Position numbers and translations under genes: made by a program. Positions 56,884 through 64,000 of a stretch of 64,000 nt of DNA are shown piece after piece. Under the pieces are notes generated by a model, which was not told where the DNA came from, ran no database searches, and saw nothing but the letters and a program-made list of their open reading frames with translations. Numbering within the stretch: position 1 is the first letter of the stretch; each line of letters begins with the position of its first letter. Origin of the DNA: Oceaniferula flava (GTDB lineage Bacteria; Verrucomicrobiota; Verrucomicrobiia; Verrucomicrobiales; Akkermansiaceae); assembly GCF_016811075.1 (NCBI RefSeq), contig NZ_JAFBGL010000009.1:124001-188000 (forward strand), given 5' to 3'.

Positions 56884-58299
56884 ATGCGCATTGTCTTCTT
56901 GCTTCTCATGAGCTGCTTGCTCACCGCCGCCGCAGTTCCGGTCAAAGTGGCCTTGATCGGCGACTCGATCACGTCCGGTGTCGGTGCCGATGATCCTTCA
57001 AAAAACGGCTACCCGGCCCGACTCAGCGAGCTCATGGGGGAGGGCTATGAGGTCCGTGCCTTTGCGGAGCCTGGGCATGGGCTGCTGAGGAAGTCGAAGC
57101 GTGCATTGCTTGGCACCGACACGTATCGCAAAGCGCTTAAGTTTCAGGCGGACGTCGCCGTGATCCTGCTGGGCACGAGCGACAGCCATAGCACCCCTAA
57201 CAACTGGCAACATCACGCCGATCTGGAAGGCGACGCTGCGTTCATGATCAAGCAGCTCAAGCAGGCCAACCCCAAGGTGATCGTGCACCTCTGCTCGCCA
57301 ACACCGATGTTTCCTGACCCCGACCACAAGGAGTCCCTCAAGCCCCGGATCAAACGTCTCGTCGCGATCAAAGCGGCCTATCAGCGTGTGGCGACGACCA
57401 CCGAGCAGGTCTATTACCACGATCTGGCACGCAGCCTGCGCCCTAAGGAAACCACCGACGGCGTGCATCCCAACACCGCCGGCCACCAGCGCCTGGCTCA
57501 CTTTTTCCACGATATCCTCACTCAGGAAATAGGCACCCGCGCGAACTGCGGTGAAATCTCTCGCAAGCGCAGTGTCTGGAACGGCTTTGACCGCCATGAG
57601 TTTCAATTAGCCAAGACCGGCGCCAGTGCCACCTTGGTGATCCCGCATACCGCGGCTCAGGGGCAGCCGTGGATTTGGCGTGCGCGCTTCTTCGGTCACC
57701 AGCCTGCGCTGGACCTGGCCTTGCTCGATCGTGGTTATCATCTGGCTTACGTTGATGTGTCCAACCTCTTCGGATCGGACGCCGCCATGCAGCGCTGCGA
57801 TGAGTTTTATCAGTTGCTCACATCGAAGTTTAATCTCAACACATCCTCGATCATGGAAGGCATGTCACGCGGCGGCCTGATGATCTTCAACTACGCGGCC
57901 CGATACCCCGACCGCGTCTCCGCTATCTATGGCGATAACCCAGTCTGCGATTTCAAATCATGGCCCGGCGGGCAAAACGGCCAGCTCTCCAAGGCGAACT
58001 GGAAACGCTGTCTCGAGGTCTATGGTATCACCGCTGAACAAGCCGCCAGCCACCCCCAGATCAGCGATGCGTCCTTTGCCTCCAAGCTGGGAAACATTCC
58101 CGTGGCTCTGGTCATTGGCACCGCTGACGAGGTGGTTCCTCCCGCTGAGAATGGTCTCTTGCTCGCCAAGCACCTCAAGGAGAACAACAACCCGCCAAAG
58201 ATCTGGACGAAGCCAGGCGCCGGCCACCATCCTCACGGACTGGACCCCGTCGAGCCAGTCCTCCGTTTCCTGCTGCAAGCGGATGGCTACGGAGAGTGA
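56884..58299 (+). CDS. Fusion of SGNH (GDSL) esterase and alpha/beta hydrolase
   Basis: A 471-residue secreted protein (signal peptide to about A17). Residues about 20-215 are an SGNH hydrolase: G-D-S-I-T with the nucleophile Ser near 28, LGTSDSHSTPNNW (block III-like), and the Asp-His pair in T-D-G-V-H-P-N-T-A-G-H. Residues about 225-471 are an alpha/beta-hydrolase: nucleophile elbow G-M-S-R-G-G (Ser near 331), D in TADEVVPPAE and the His in GAGHHPHG. The combination suggests a carbohydrate deacetylase or acyl-esterase pair acting on sulfated or acetylated polysaccharides. Both parts keep their catalytic residues. Confidence 0.83.
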   Translation: MRIVFLLLMSCLLTAAAVPVKVALIGDSITSGVGADDPSKNGYPARLSELMGEGYEVRAFAEPGHGLLRKSKRALLGTDTYRKALKFQADVAVILLGTSDSHSTPNNWQHHADLEGDAAFMIKQLKQANPKVIVHLCSPTPMFPDPDHKESLKPRIKRLVAIKAAYQRVATTTEQVYYHDLARSLRPKETTDGVHPNTAGHQRLAHFFHDILTQEIGTRANCGEISRKRSVWNGFDRHEFQLAKTGASATLVIPHTAAQGQPWIWRARFFGHQPALDLALLDRGYHLAYVDVSNLFGSDAAMQRCDEFYQLLTSKFNLNTSSIMEGMSRGGLMIFNYAARYPDRVSAIYGDNPVCDFKSWPGGQNGQLSKANWKRCLEVYGITAEQAASHPQISDASFASKLGNIPVALVIGTADEVVPPAENGLLLAKHLKENNNPPKIWTKPGAGHHPHGLDPVEPVLRFLLQADGYGE

Positions 58300-58302
58300 T
58301 TG

Positions 58303-59421
58303 TTAGACCGGGCGCTCGATGAGCGCGTGAGTCTGAGAAGTGAGATTGGTGTGACCGTTTTCCGTGACGATGACCACGTCCTCGGTGCGCACGCCGAAGC
58401 CATTTTCCAGATAGATCCCAGGCTCCACGGTGAAGGCCATGCCGGGTTCCAGCAGGGTGGGTTCATCGCCTTGATTGAAATTGAGTCCCGGGTCGTGGGT
58501 TTCCAGTCCAATGCTGTGGCCGAGGCCGTGAGTAAAGCTGCGACCATGACCCGCGGTGCTGATGACATCGCGCGCCGTCCGGTCGATGTCACGAGTGCTG
58601 ACGCCGGCTCGGATGGCTTGGATGGAAGCATCCTGAGCAGCACCCACTGTGTTGTAGATGTCGTGCATCTGCTCGCTGGCGGTTCCCAGACAGATCGTCC
58701 GTGTCATGTCCGAGGCATAGCCCCGATAGAACACGCCGTGATCAATCAGAACCATGTCGTTTTCCTGAATCACCGTGTGGTCCGGTAGGTGGTGGATTTC
58801 CCAGGCGTTGGGACCGACGGCAACGATCGGCATGAAGGAATAGGCATCCACATCCTCGTTGGCCGCCATTTCGGCGAGGATCAGCCCCTGCACACCACGC
58901 TCGGTCATGCCCGGGCGGATCTGCGGCAGCACCGCGTTGAAGATGGCTTCGTTGATCACCTGGGACTGACGCATGATCGCGACTTCGGTGGGGGACTTCG
59001 TCCGGCGCACTTGCTCGATGATCGAGCAGGGCCGCAGTGCGTGCGGCGAGAAGAGTTCCTGCCAGCTCAGCATGCTGGCGTAGCTCACACTGCGATCGAC
59101 CCCGATGTTCCATGTCTTTCCTGACAAGCGCTTGACGATGTCGTCGAAAGGGCGGGGCGCTGTGCTCAGCTCGATGTGATCCGCCAAGAGCTCCGTCTGA
59201 GCCTCGGCCCAAGGCAGGGTGCGGAAGGAGGTGAACAGGGTGAGGCTGTCTGCAGTGATCAGCAGGGTGCGCGGCTCACCGCGGAAGCCGGTGGTGTAGT
59301 AGGCATTTGCGGCATCGCTGCTGACGATGGCATCCAGCCCACCAGCGGCCATGGCCGAGCGGATACGGGCTAAGCGGTCGGTCATTTCTTGGGCCGAAAA
59401 AACAAGTGATTCTGAAGTCAT
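58303..59421 (-). CDS. M24 family metallopeptidase (Xaa-Pro aminopeptidase/creatinase-like)
   Basis: A 372-residue protein. An N-terminal creatinase domain of about 1-150 (ANAYYTTGFRGEPRTLLIT) precedes the pita-bread catalytic domain. The five metal ligands are recognisable in order: Asp in VLIDHGVFYRGYASDMTRT (two), His in THGLGHSIGLETHD, Glu in FTVEPGIYLENG, Glu in FGVRTEDVVIVT. It would cleave dipeptides or proline-containing peptides. ATG 59421 is chosen; the frame opens further at 59529 but with poor protein character. Its stop lies 3 nt from the end of the convergent esterase fusion. Confidence 0.9.
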   Translation of the reverse strand: MTSESLVFSAQEMTDRLARIRSAMAAGGLDAIVSSDAANAYYTTGFRGEPRTLLITADSLTLFTSFRTLPWAEAQTELLADHIELSTAPRPFDDIVKRLSGKTWNIGVDRSVSYASMLSWQELFSPHALRPCSIIEQVRRTKSPTEVAIMRQSQVINEAIFNAVLPQIRPGMTERGVQGLILAEMAANEDVDAYSFMPIVAVGPNAWEIHHLPDHTVIQENDMVLIDHGVFYRGYASDMTRTICLGTASEQMHDIYNTVGAAQDASIQAIRAGVSTRDIDRTARDVISTAGHGRSFTHGLGHSIGLETHDPGLNFNQGDEPTLLEPGMAFTVEPGIYLENGFGVRTEDVVIVTENGHTNLTSQTHALIERPV

Positions 59422-59712
59422 GGGAATGTGCGCCTGACGCGGCTGCCCAATGCTCTCAGAATCCACCAGAATGCACAGAATTTTCATCCGATCAGCCCCC
59501 GGATCGCCCCCGAAACTCCCACCACCCACGGGTTAAAAATCAACCTGTGAGCTGATTTTGACCAGGTCTCCTAACACAAAGTGGGCGAATCCCCGCAGCC
59601 GAGGCCGAAATCAAGAACGAGGTCTGTTTCTCGAATGACTCCTTGAACTTTTCACACGCGTGCCAACTCGCGCGACCATTGCTTACCGCTCGGTCGATAC
59701 TGACATGACGGC

Positions 59713-60351
59713 CTACTGGCGCGAGGTGTCTTGTTGTTGTAGGTTGGTCACCATCTCCTGAAGCATGGCGAGTCCGATGGAGATTTTTTGGAAGAAACTC
59801 TGATTGTGATGCACGGTGATGAAATTCGGGTGCTGCGACCAGAGCTGATAGAGTTTTTTGTCCAGCTTGGCAGCTTCATTGATGGATTCACGGCGTGTCG
59901 GGTTACCGCCCTCGATGTCCAGGCCTCCCACGGCGGCACTTTCGAAAAAGATCACACCGTCATAGCGCGCCAGTTCCTCGTCCAGACTGCTGCCGAGGTC
60001 TTCAAAAAAAGAGTCGGTATCTCCCGGCCAGTAGGCGGCACCGTCAATGGACCCACGGTCGCAGAGAAGAATACGATCGGGATACTGCGCACTTTGGATG
60101 TCCTCCAGGTTCCTTTGCACATGATAGATGGCACGTTGCGCAGACTGCACGGCATGCGCATTGTCTATGCGGGGCAGCCCACCGGTAAACATCATCGTGG
60201 CCGCTTCAGGAACGATGACCACATCCTCGCCGATTTCACGGCGGAAGAGATCGGCAGCCGTTGTCTTGCCTCCTCCGGGCCCGCCGGTGAGTACAATGCG
60301 GCAACGGTGCTGATGTTTGCTAGGTTCTTTGGAGTTCGGAGCTTGGTTCAT
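59713..60351 (-). CDS. AAA_28-type small P-loop ATPase/kinase
   Basis: A 212-residue P-loop protein with N-terminal Walker A L-T-G-G-P-G-G-G-K-T-T. Features such as VIVPEAATMMFTGGLPR, AIYHVQRNLEDIQ, ILLCDRGSIDGAAYWPGD and TRRESINEAAKLDKKLYQLWSQHPNFITV are typical of the AAA_28 (NadR/Ttd14-like) group, which includes NMN/NR kinase-like folds. Its substrate is unknown. ATG 60351 is preferred over the TTG at 60360. A short frame lies divergent 16 nt away. Confidence 0.83.
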   Translation of the reverse strand: MNQAPNSKEPSKHQHRCRIVLTGGPGGGKTTAADLFRREIGEDVVIVPEAATMMFTGGLPRIDNAHAVQSAQRAIYHVQRNLEDIQSAQYPDRILLCDRGSIDGAAYWPGDTDSFFEDLGSSLDEELARYDGVIFFESAAVGGLDIEGGNPTRRESINEAAKLDKKLYQLWSQHPNFITVHHNQSFFQKISIGLAMLQEMVTNLQQQDTSRQ

Positions 60352-60366
60352 GGCGTGCAAAAGAGC

Positions 60367-60552
60367 GTGGTTTATTTCAAGGGCAAGATAACCGAACAGA
60401 CAGAGGATGTGAAAAGAAATCCTTTGCGAGTCTGTTCAACGTTTCGCCTCGCCGAAGTGGATCGCAAGTCGCTACTCCTGCTCTACGCCGCCAAAGACAA
60501 AAAACACAACCACGCTCGTGTGCTGAAGGGTTACTTAGAGCGGCTGGGGTAG
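60367..60552 (+). CDS. Possible 61-residue protein (GTG start)
   Basis: The frame from GTG 60367 encodes a basic protein with YFKGKITEQTEDVKRNPLRVCSTFRLAEVDRKSLLLLYAAKDKKHNHARVLKGYLERLG, cited in parts, and it ends at TAG 60552. Its amino-acid composition is plausible for a small protein. It is divergent from the AAA_28 gene and not covered by other genes. There is no clear ribosome-binding site, so it could be chance. Confidence 0.3.
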   Translation: MVYFKGKITEQTEDVKRNPLRVCSTFRLAEVDRKSLLLLYAAKDKKHNHARVLKGYLERLG

Positions 60553-60755
60553 AGGACGGTGAGTTGTCTGTTAGCGGTGGTTGTTAGCTCTCTTTGTTTT
60601 TCGACGGCAGTTATCCAAAGTTCTTGGATCGCTAAATCCTCGTTCCTATCATCGTCTTCGTAACGTTATTGAACTGAAGAATGACTGTCTACGCATGACA
60701 TTGTGACTGTATCGGTGAGACTTGTGTTTTTGTTAGGTGATGATAGGCAATACAC
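60553..60755. other. Intergenic region before the SNase gene
   Basis: About 200 bp without a gene, more AT-rich than its surroundings, with GTTAG motifs at about 60571, 60583 and 60734. It presumably contains the promoter of the secreted nuclease. I see no convincing hairpin with a U-tract and no RNA gene. Confidence 0.4.
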
Positions 60756-61640
60756 ATGTGGAAATTCGCCCGAATCGTTATTCAGACTGTGTTGCTTGCA
60801 GGCCTGAGCACAGCTCATCTTTCAGCAAAAGCGGCAAACCCGTTTACGGTGTATAAAAATTGCAAGTTGATGAAAGGGAATGGAAACGATGGCGATAGCT
60901 TCTCCGTTGCGGCGCCCAATCCGGCCAATCAGAAAGGTAAACCTATAGAAATGGTTGTCCGACTCTATGGCGTAGATTGCATGGAGACCAATGACCGAGC
61001 AGACTATATGAAAGCTCGCCTAACCGATCAGGGGCTTTATTTCGGAATGCATGGTATCGACGATGGCCGGAACAAGTTTGCAAAGCGAATCAAACTTGGG
61101 AAAGATGCTACCGCTTTTACAAAACGATCGCTGCAACGGCCCTTCACGGTCATTACCCAGAACGCACCCGCCATGGGCCAACGCCCTGGTCGTGTCTATG
61201 CTTACATCATTACGCATGGAGGAGGGGATTTGGGAAAGCTACTGGTGAGAAATGGCTTGGCCCGCGTTTACGGAAAAGTCGATGCTCGTAGCGATGATGA
61301 AGCACCCTATCAATACCTGGAAGAACTCAAGATGGAGGAAATGCACGCCATCAATCAGAAAAAGGGAGGCTGGCGCGAGACCGACTGGAAAGTCTTTATC
61401 GCAGAGCGTAGCCAGTATTCAAAACACGTCGGTAAGCTCTTCATCAACCGATTGAAAAACAACGCCTTCAATGCCGCCATCATCGCGCAACGTGCCGAAG
61501 TGAATCTTAAGATCGCCCAAGCATTGCTGGATGGTCTTAAAGACGGCCCCTATAAGAACGAAAAGGATCTCGAAAAACGGGTGAAAGGTGTCGGGCCTAA
61601 AACTGCGGAGAAGCTAGGTGAAATTCTGTTGTTTGATTGA
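60756..61640 (+). CDS. Secreted SNase-like nuclease with C-terminal helix-hairpin-helix
   Basis: A 294-residue protein: signal peptide (about 1-26, ending A-K-A-A), then a staphylococcal-nuclease OB-fold. D-G-D-S at about 47-49, the R-L-Y-G-V-D-C-M-E-T loop (Arg, Asp and Glu of the catalytic set with Cys in place of Thr) and Q-R-P-G-R-V-Y-A-Y-I (the second Arg) are visible. A helical region follows, and a C-terminal HhH: KDLEKRVKGVGPKTAEKLGEILLFD. It is probably a periplasmic or extracellular DNase, or a DNA-processing factor, since HhH binds DNA without sequence preference. No competence genes are adjacent. Confidence 0.86.
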   Translation: MWKFARIVIQTVLLAGLSTAHLSAKAANPFTVYKNCKLMKGNGNDGDSFSVAAPNPANQKGKPIEMVVRLYGVDCMETNDRADYMKARLTDQGLYFGMHGIDDGRNKFAKRIKLGKDATAFTKRSLQRPFTVITQNAPAMGQRPGRVYAYIITHGGGDLGKLLVRNGLARVYGKVDARSDDEAPYQYLEELKMEEMHAINQKKGGWRETDWKVFIAERSQYSKHVGKLFINRLKNNAFNAAIIAQRAEVNLKIAQALLDGLKDGPYKNEKDLEKRVKGVGPKTAEKLGEILLFD

Positions 61641-61660
61641 TGTGTTCGCTTTGGAGAATT

Positions 61661-62557
61661 TTATGAGTGGGGTGGGGAAGACTGCCAATGCCCCTCCGGT
61701 GTCCAAGTGAGATCGTCGACTTCTTTTCGAAGCACAGGCAGGAGAAAATCTGCGATGTCCTTGATGACGACGGTCAGCTCAAGCTGCGGTAGTTTTCCTT
61801 TGCGCAAAAAGGCGGACCATTGCTCGAGCTTTTGTGCATCAGAGCGGAACTCGGGAGTAAAAACCAAAGGAACCACATCTGAGATAACCGTTGAGCGCCG
61901 GGCGAAGGTATTGATCACCGCTTCTGTAAGGTCGTTTCCGTCAAAGCTGAGACGAGCCTGCAGCCAGTGGAGATCATAAAGGTCCTTCATTCGGCTGTTG
62001 TTGATACCGAGGGAAACGGCAGCTTCCAATTTTTCAGCGACCACCGTTTCCATTGGATAAGTCGCAAGCTGAGTGTCCTGATAGTCGAGAGGGGCCGTCC
62101 AGGTCTGATGGCGCACTGTGGGTGTAATGATGTCGCCGAAGCCTATATCAAACTGAAGGGGGATTTGTATTTTTCCGAGTTTGCAAGTGATCAGCACGCG
62201 CACACCACCGTAGTGATTGTCATCACGGATTGCTGCCGCCCTGATATTTTCCCAGCTAAGGGCATCTTCTTTGTCGGGAGAAAGCTGGCAAATTTTGGTG
62301 AAAATATCTTTCAAGGCCTCAGGATCATGATCGCCAAAGCTGAGGAAGTCCGCATCTCGCGTCGGACGATGCCCGTCTTGTTCTAGAAAGCGAAAAAGTT
62401 GTGCTCCCTTGAGGATGAAACGATCCGCGTAGTCACTCTTAGCCAGGCGAGCAAAGAATCGACTAAGAGCAAACTGCTCAAGGTGTGAGGCATATTGCAC
62501 ACCGATCCTACGGCCTTCGTTCCTGAGGCGATCTTGGAGTGAGGCGACGAGGTTCAT
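61661..62557 (-). CDS. AbiEii-type nucleotidyltransferase toxin (type IV TA)
   Basis: A 298-residue protein. The nucleotidyltransferase-like motif is FILKGAQLFRFLEQDGHRPTRDADFLSFGD, with the family's G-x-x-L segment and D-A-D metal Asp pair. Further down are VVAEKLEAAVSLGINNSRMKDLYDLHWL and a C-terminal PEGHW tail. AbiEii toxins inactivate tRNAs by adding nucleotides at the 3' end. It lies 2 nt after the AbiEi antitoxin gene on the same strand, so it is part of a two-gene operon. The tail differs from S. agalactiae AbiEii by length, but the core is intact. Confidence 0.88.
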   Translation of the reverse strand: MNLVASLQDRLRNEGRRIGVQYASHLEQFALSRFFARLAKSDYADRFILKGAQLFRFLEQDGHRPTRDADFLSFGDHDPEALKDIFTKICQLSPDKEDALSWENIRAAAIRDDNHYGGVRVLITCKLGKIQIPLQFDIGFGDIITPTVRHQTWTAPLDYQDTQLATYPMETVVAEKLEAAVSLGINNSRMKDLYDLHWLQARLSFDGNDLTEAVINTFARRSTVISDVVPLVFTPEFRSDAQKLEQWSAFLRKGKLPQLELTVVIKDIADFLLPVLRKEVDDLTWTPEGHWQSSPPHS

Positions 62558-62559
62558 TT

Positions 62560-63159
62560 TTAGACTAGGGCATCGAGGTAAGGCCGAATCACGCTGGAGA
62601 CACGTTGGGCTTTTGCGTAGTCCATGATTTCGGCGGGTTTCACTCCCTTGTTGAGGACGTCCTTGAGAGCTTCCAGACAGACATCGAGACCTACCCGACT
62701 GCGGTATTTAAAGCAATCGGCGACCGTCCTCGCTGGATTGGTGATCAGGGTGGGGATGTCATTGATGTTGTGGCTAACGACTCCTTTGGAAAAGGCAGAG
62801 GCTACCTTACTGCGGACGACTTCGAGCGGCGGGTAGTCGATGCGTGGAGTCACCGCATTTTGTTTGAGAAGAATCCAAACGGCATGAGGCTGCTGAGTGC
62901 CAATCTGGTGAAACTGCAGCGCAGATAGTAGAGTGATCACCGCATGAGGCACGCGTGCGGCCACTTCGGAAAGGCTCAGGTGCTCATCGAGCTCTGCTTC
63001 GGGGTGATGATAAACACCACGCGAGAGACGAATTAGTTCTCCAGCCTTCACCGCCTGCGAAATCACCGTGCTGCTAATCCCAGCTTCGCGCAGTTGCTGA
63101 TCACGCAGTAGGCATGACTCGCGCGCAAGTTGTTCGAGTTGGGATCGCTGTATTTCCAT
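62560..63159 (-). CDS. AbiEi-type antitoxin (wHTH, type IV TA)
   Basis: A 199-residue protein with an N-terminal winged-helix region (QLREAGISSTVISQAVKAGELIRLSRGVYHHPE). The AbiEi C-terminal domain follows, with SEVAARVPHAVITLLSALQFHQIGTQQPHAVWI, YPPLEVVRSK, NDIPTLITNPARTVADCFKYRSRVGLDV and LDALV. AbiEi acts as autorepressor and reduces toxin action without binding it directly. It is the first gene of the pair, with inverted repeats over and upstream of its start. Confidence 0.88.
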   Translation of the reverse strand: MEIQRSQLEQLARESCLLRDQQLREAGISSTVISQAVKAGELIRLSRGVYHHPEAELDEHLSLSEVAARVPHAVITLLSALQFHQIGTQQPHAVWILLKQNAVTPRIDYPPLEVVRSKVASAFSKGVVSHNINDIPTLITNPARTVADCFKYRSRVGLDVCLEALKDVLNKGVKPAEIMDYAKAQRVSSVIRPYLDALV

Positions 63160-63244
63160 ATTTTAGTAATATGGATCTAAGTTACTTTATTTTGGAAATT
63201 TGAGCAAGTGGGAAATTGTTACACATGGTGTATAAAGTGTAACA
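63156..63244. promoter_or_regulatory. Candidate AbiEi operator: two inverted repeats at the TA promoter
   Basis: CCATATT (63156-63162) and AATATGG (63168-63174) form a 7-bp inverted repeat over the AbiEi start codon. TGTTACAC (63217-63224) and GTGTAACA (63237-63244) form a second 8-bp inverted repeat 12 bp apart, 58-85 bp upstream. The 240-bp gap up to 63400 contains no gene. AbiEi family regulators bind inverted repeats in their own promoter, so autoregulation is inferred. Confidence 0.5.
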
Positions 63245-63400
63245 CTCGGCACTGAAAGAGTGTCGTGAGCAGATCGCATGGCATCCGCATTTTCTAGCTG
63301 ATGCACCATTTTCATGACCTCATTTTTGCATTTCTCGTCAGTAATTTCGTGATAGTCGGGTTGTTTTCAAAAGCGGTCGGAATGAAACTTGTGATGGAGG

Positions 63401-64000
63401 TTAGCTAAAATAGCATCGCAGTTTGGTCTCGGTCATTTCTACTACTGTTGAGTAAACCGATCCCAACAGTCGTTTCATCTCTGGAGTCAACGAGGAGCTC
63501 TCCACGCCGGGCTGAGCGATGGAAAACTCGAATAAGACATCGCTATACTTCAGAGCTTTCTTGATTTCCTCTAGAATCGCGGAGGAACCGTGGTAGAACC
63601 GCTTGTTCTTCAGCACTCCTGTCGCGTTACGTCTTTCGAGGTGCTTGATGAGCTCTTCGGGCTTCCACTTGTATCGAAGTGAAACGATGGCCTGACCACA
63701 GACTTCGTATAAATCAGACAATCTTGCGCCAGCAGTTGCTTTTGAATACTTGCAATGAACGAGCTCGAACCGCACTAGCCCGTCCTCAACGAAGACTGCG
63801 ACAATGTCGGCAGATTCCCCCGCGTTATCGTCATTGAACACCACTCGAGCACCTGTATCCACGAGGCGCTTCATCATGTATTCCTGGATCGAATTCTTTC
63901 GTTGAGTGGAGCCCTTGTAGATCGACTCAATTTTAAAATCAACACCACCCCATGGTAGGCTTTCGATCCGTTCATGGGGAATTGCGTGGATATCGCCTTC
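63401..64000 (-). CDS. C-terminal part of a probable defence-associated nuclease, cut by window edge
   Basis: The minus-strand frame is open from the stop at 63401 to the right edge (200 codons), extending beyond the ATG at 63877, which is internal. The visible part has RKNSIQEYMMKRLVDTGARVVFNDDNAGESADIVAVFVEDGLVRFELVHCKYSKATAG, cited in part. The D at S-A-D-I-V-A-V, the E and the H-C-K resemble a PD-(D/E)xK nuclease core. SDLYEVCGQAIVSLRYKW follows. I associate such tails with large DEAD/DEAH helicase-type defence proteins, but the N-terminal part is off-window. It is next to the AbiE pair. Confidence 0.5.
   Translation of the reverse strand, partial: EGDIHAIPHERIESLPWGGVDFKIESIYKGSTQRKNSIQEYMMKRLVDTGARVVFNDDNAGESADIVAVFVEDGLVRFELVHCKYSKATAGARLSDLYEVCGQAIVSLRYKWKPEELIKHLERRNATGVLKNKRFYHGSSAILEEIKKALKYSDVLFEFSIAQPGVESSSLTPEMKRLLGSVYSTVVEMTETKLRCYFS

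Overview
This 64 kb window is typical bacterial chromosome, moderately GC-rich and gene-dense, and almost certainly from a Verrucomicrobiota (PVC superphylum) member, most likely a marine or polysaccharide-degrading relative of Verrucomicrobiales. The pointers are a very large ThuA/NPCBM/beta-propeller/HEAT protein ending in a PVC-type cytochrome c domain, two secreted C-T-P-S-R formylglycine sulfatases, an SGNH esterase fused to an alpha/beta hydrolase, DUF4190 membrane proteins with pilin-like tails, and a giant TPR plus alpha-2-macroglobulin-type protein. I see no rRNA, tRNA, CRISPR array, insertion sequence or prophage.

Layout. 0-10 kb is housekeeping: ACP phosphodiesterase (cut by the edge), hemH, queD, a lipoprotein, a MarR regulator, a PgeF-like protein, small membrane proteins, serB, hisI, a Prc/Tsp protease, a YggS-type PLP protein and a DUF971 protein. 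10-19 kb holds a TonB-dependent receptor, Dps, the giant heme protein with a divergent PAS-AraC regulator, and dnaB. The dnaB upstream region carries five same-strand DnaA-box-like 9-mers in exact 11-bp register. 19-26 kb holds a YeeE/YedE-type sulfur-transport pair, a CYTH protein, two convergent sulfatases and a fusion of an FAD oxidase to an MnmM (YtqB) tRNA methyltransferase. 26-36 kb holds DUF4190 proteins, ridA, pyrG, kdsB, a sodium:solute symporter, dnaA and dnaN. 36-39 kb is a rhodanese lipoprotein and a hipB-hipA-sirtuin operon.

Two tandem-repeat blocks stand out: 39264-39928 (four units of about 173 bp) and 53572-54242 (four units of about 176 bp). Each unit carries a pair of inverted REP-like hairpins. 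All begin GGTAG, have a 9-bp stem starting GG and (in all but one) a GCCT loop. Stem sequences differ between hairpins, with compensating changes. Between the blocks lie the 2765-residue macroglobulin-like protein, a YejM/LtaS-like membrane sulfatase-fold protein, a TauE/SafE exporter and gpmI. The right end (54-64 kb) has an I78-like secreted protein, an NADP-dependent reductase, the esterase fusion, an M24 peptidase, an AAA_28 ATPase, a secreted SNase-HhH nuclease, an AbiEi/AbiEii type IV toxin-antitoxin pair, and the C-terminal part of a probable defence nuclease running off the edge.

Functionally the region mixes replication control (dnaA, dnaN, dnaB, DnaA-box array), tRNA modification, extracellular polysaccharide processing and stress or defence modules. 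Signals I consider most worth following are the covarying REP-like arrays, the oxidase-MnmM fusion, the phased DnaA-box array beside dnaB, the thioester-less giant macroglobulin-like protein, and the hipBA-sirtuin operon. All calls come from reading the sequence; no database search was run.
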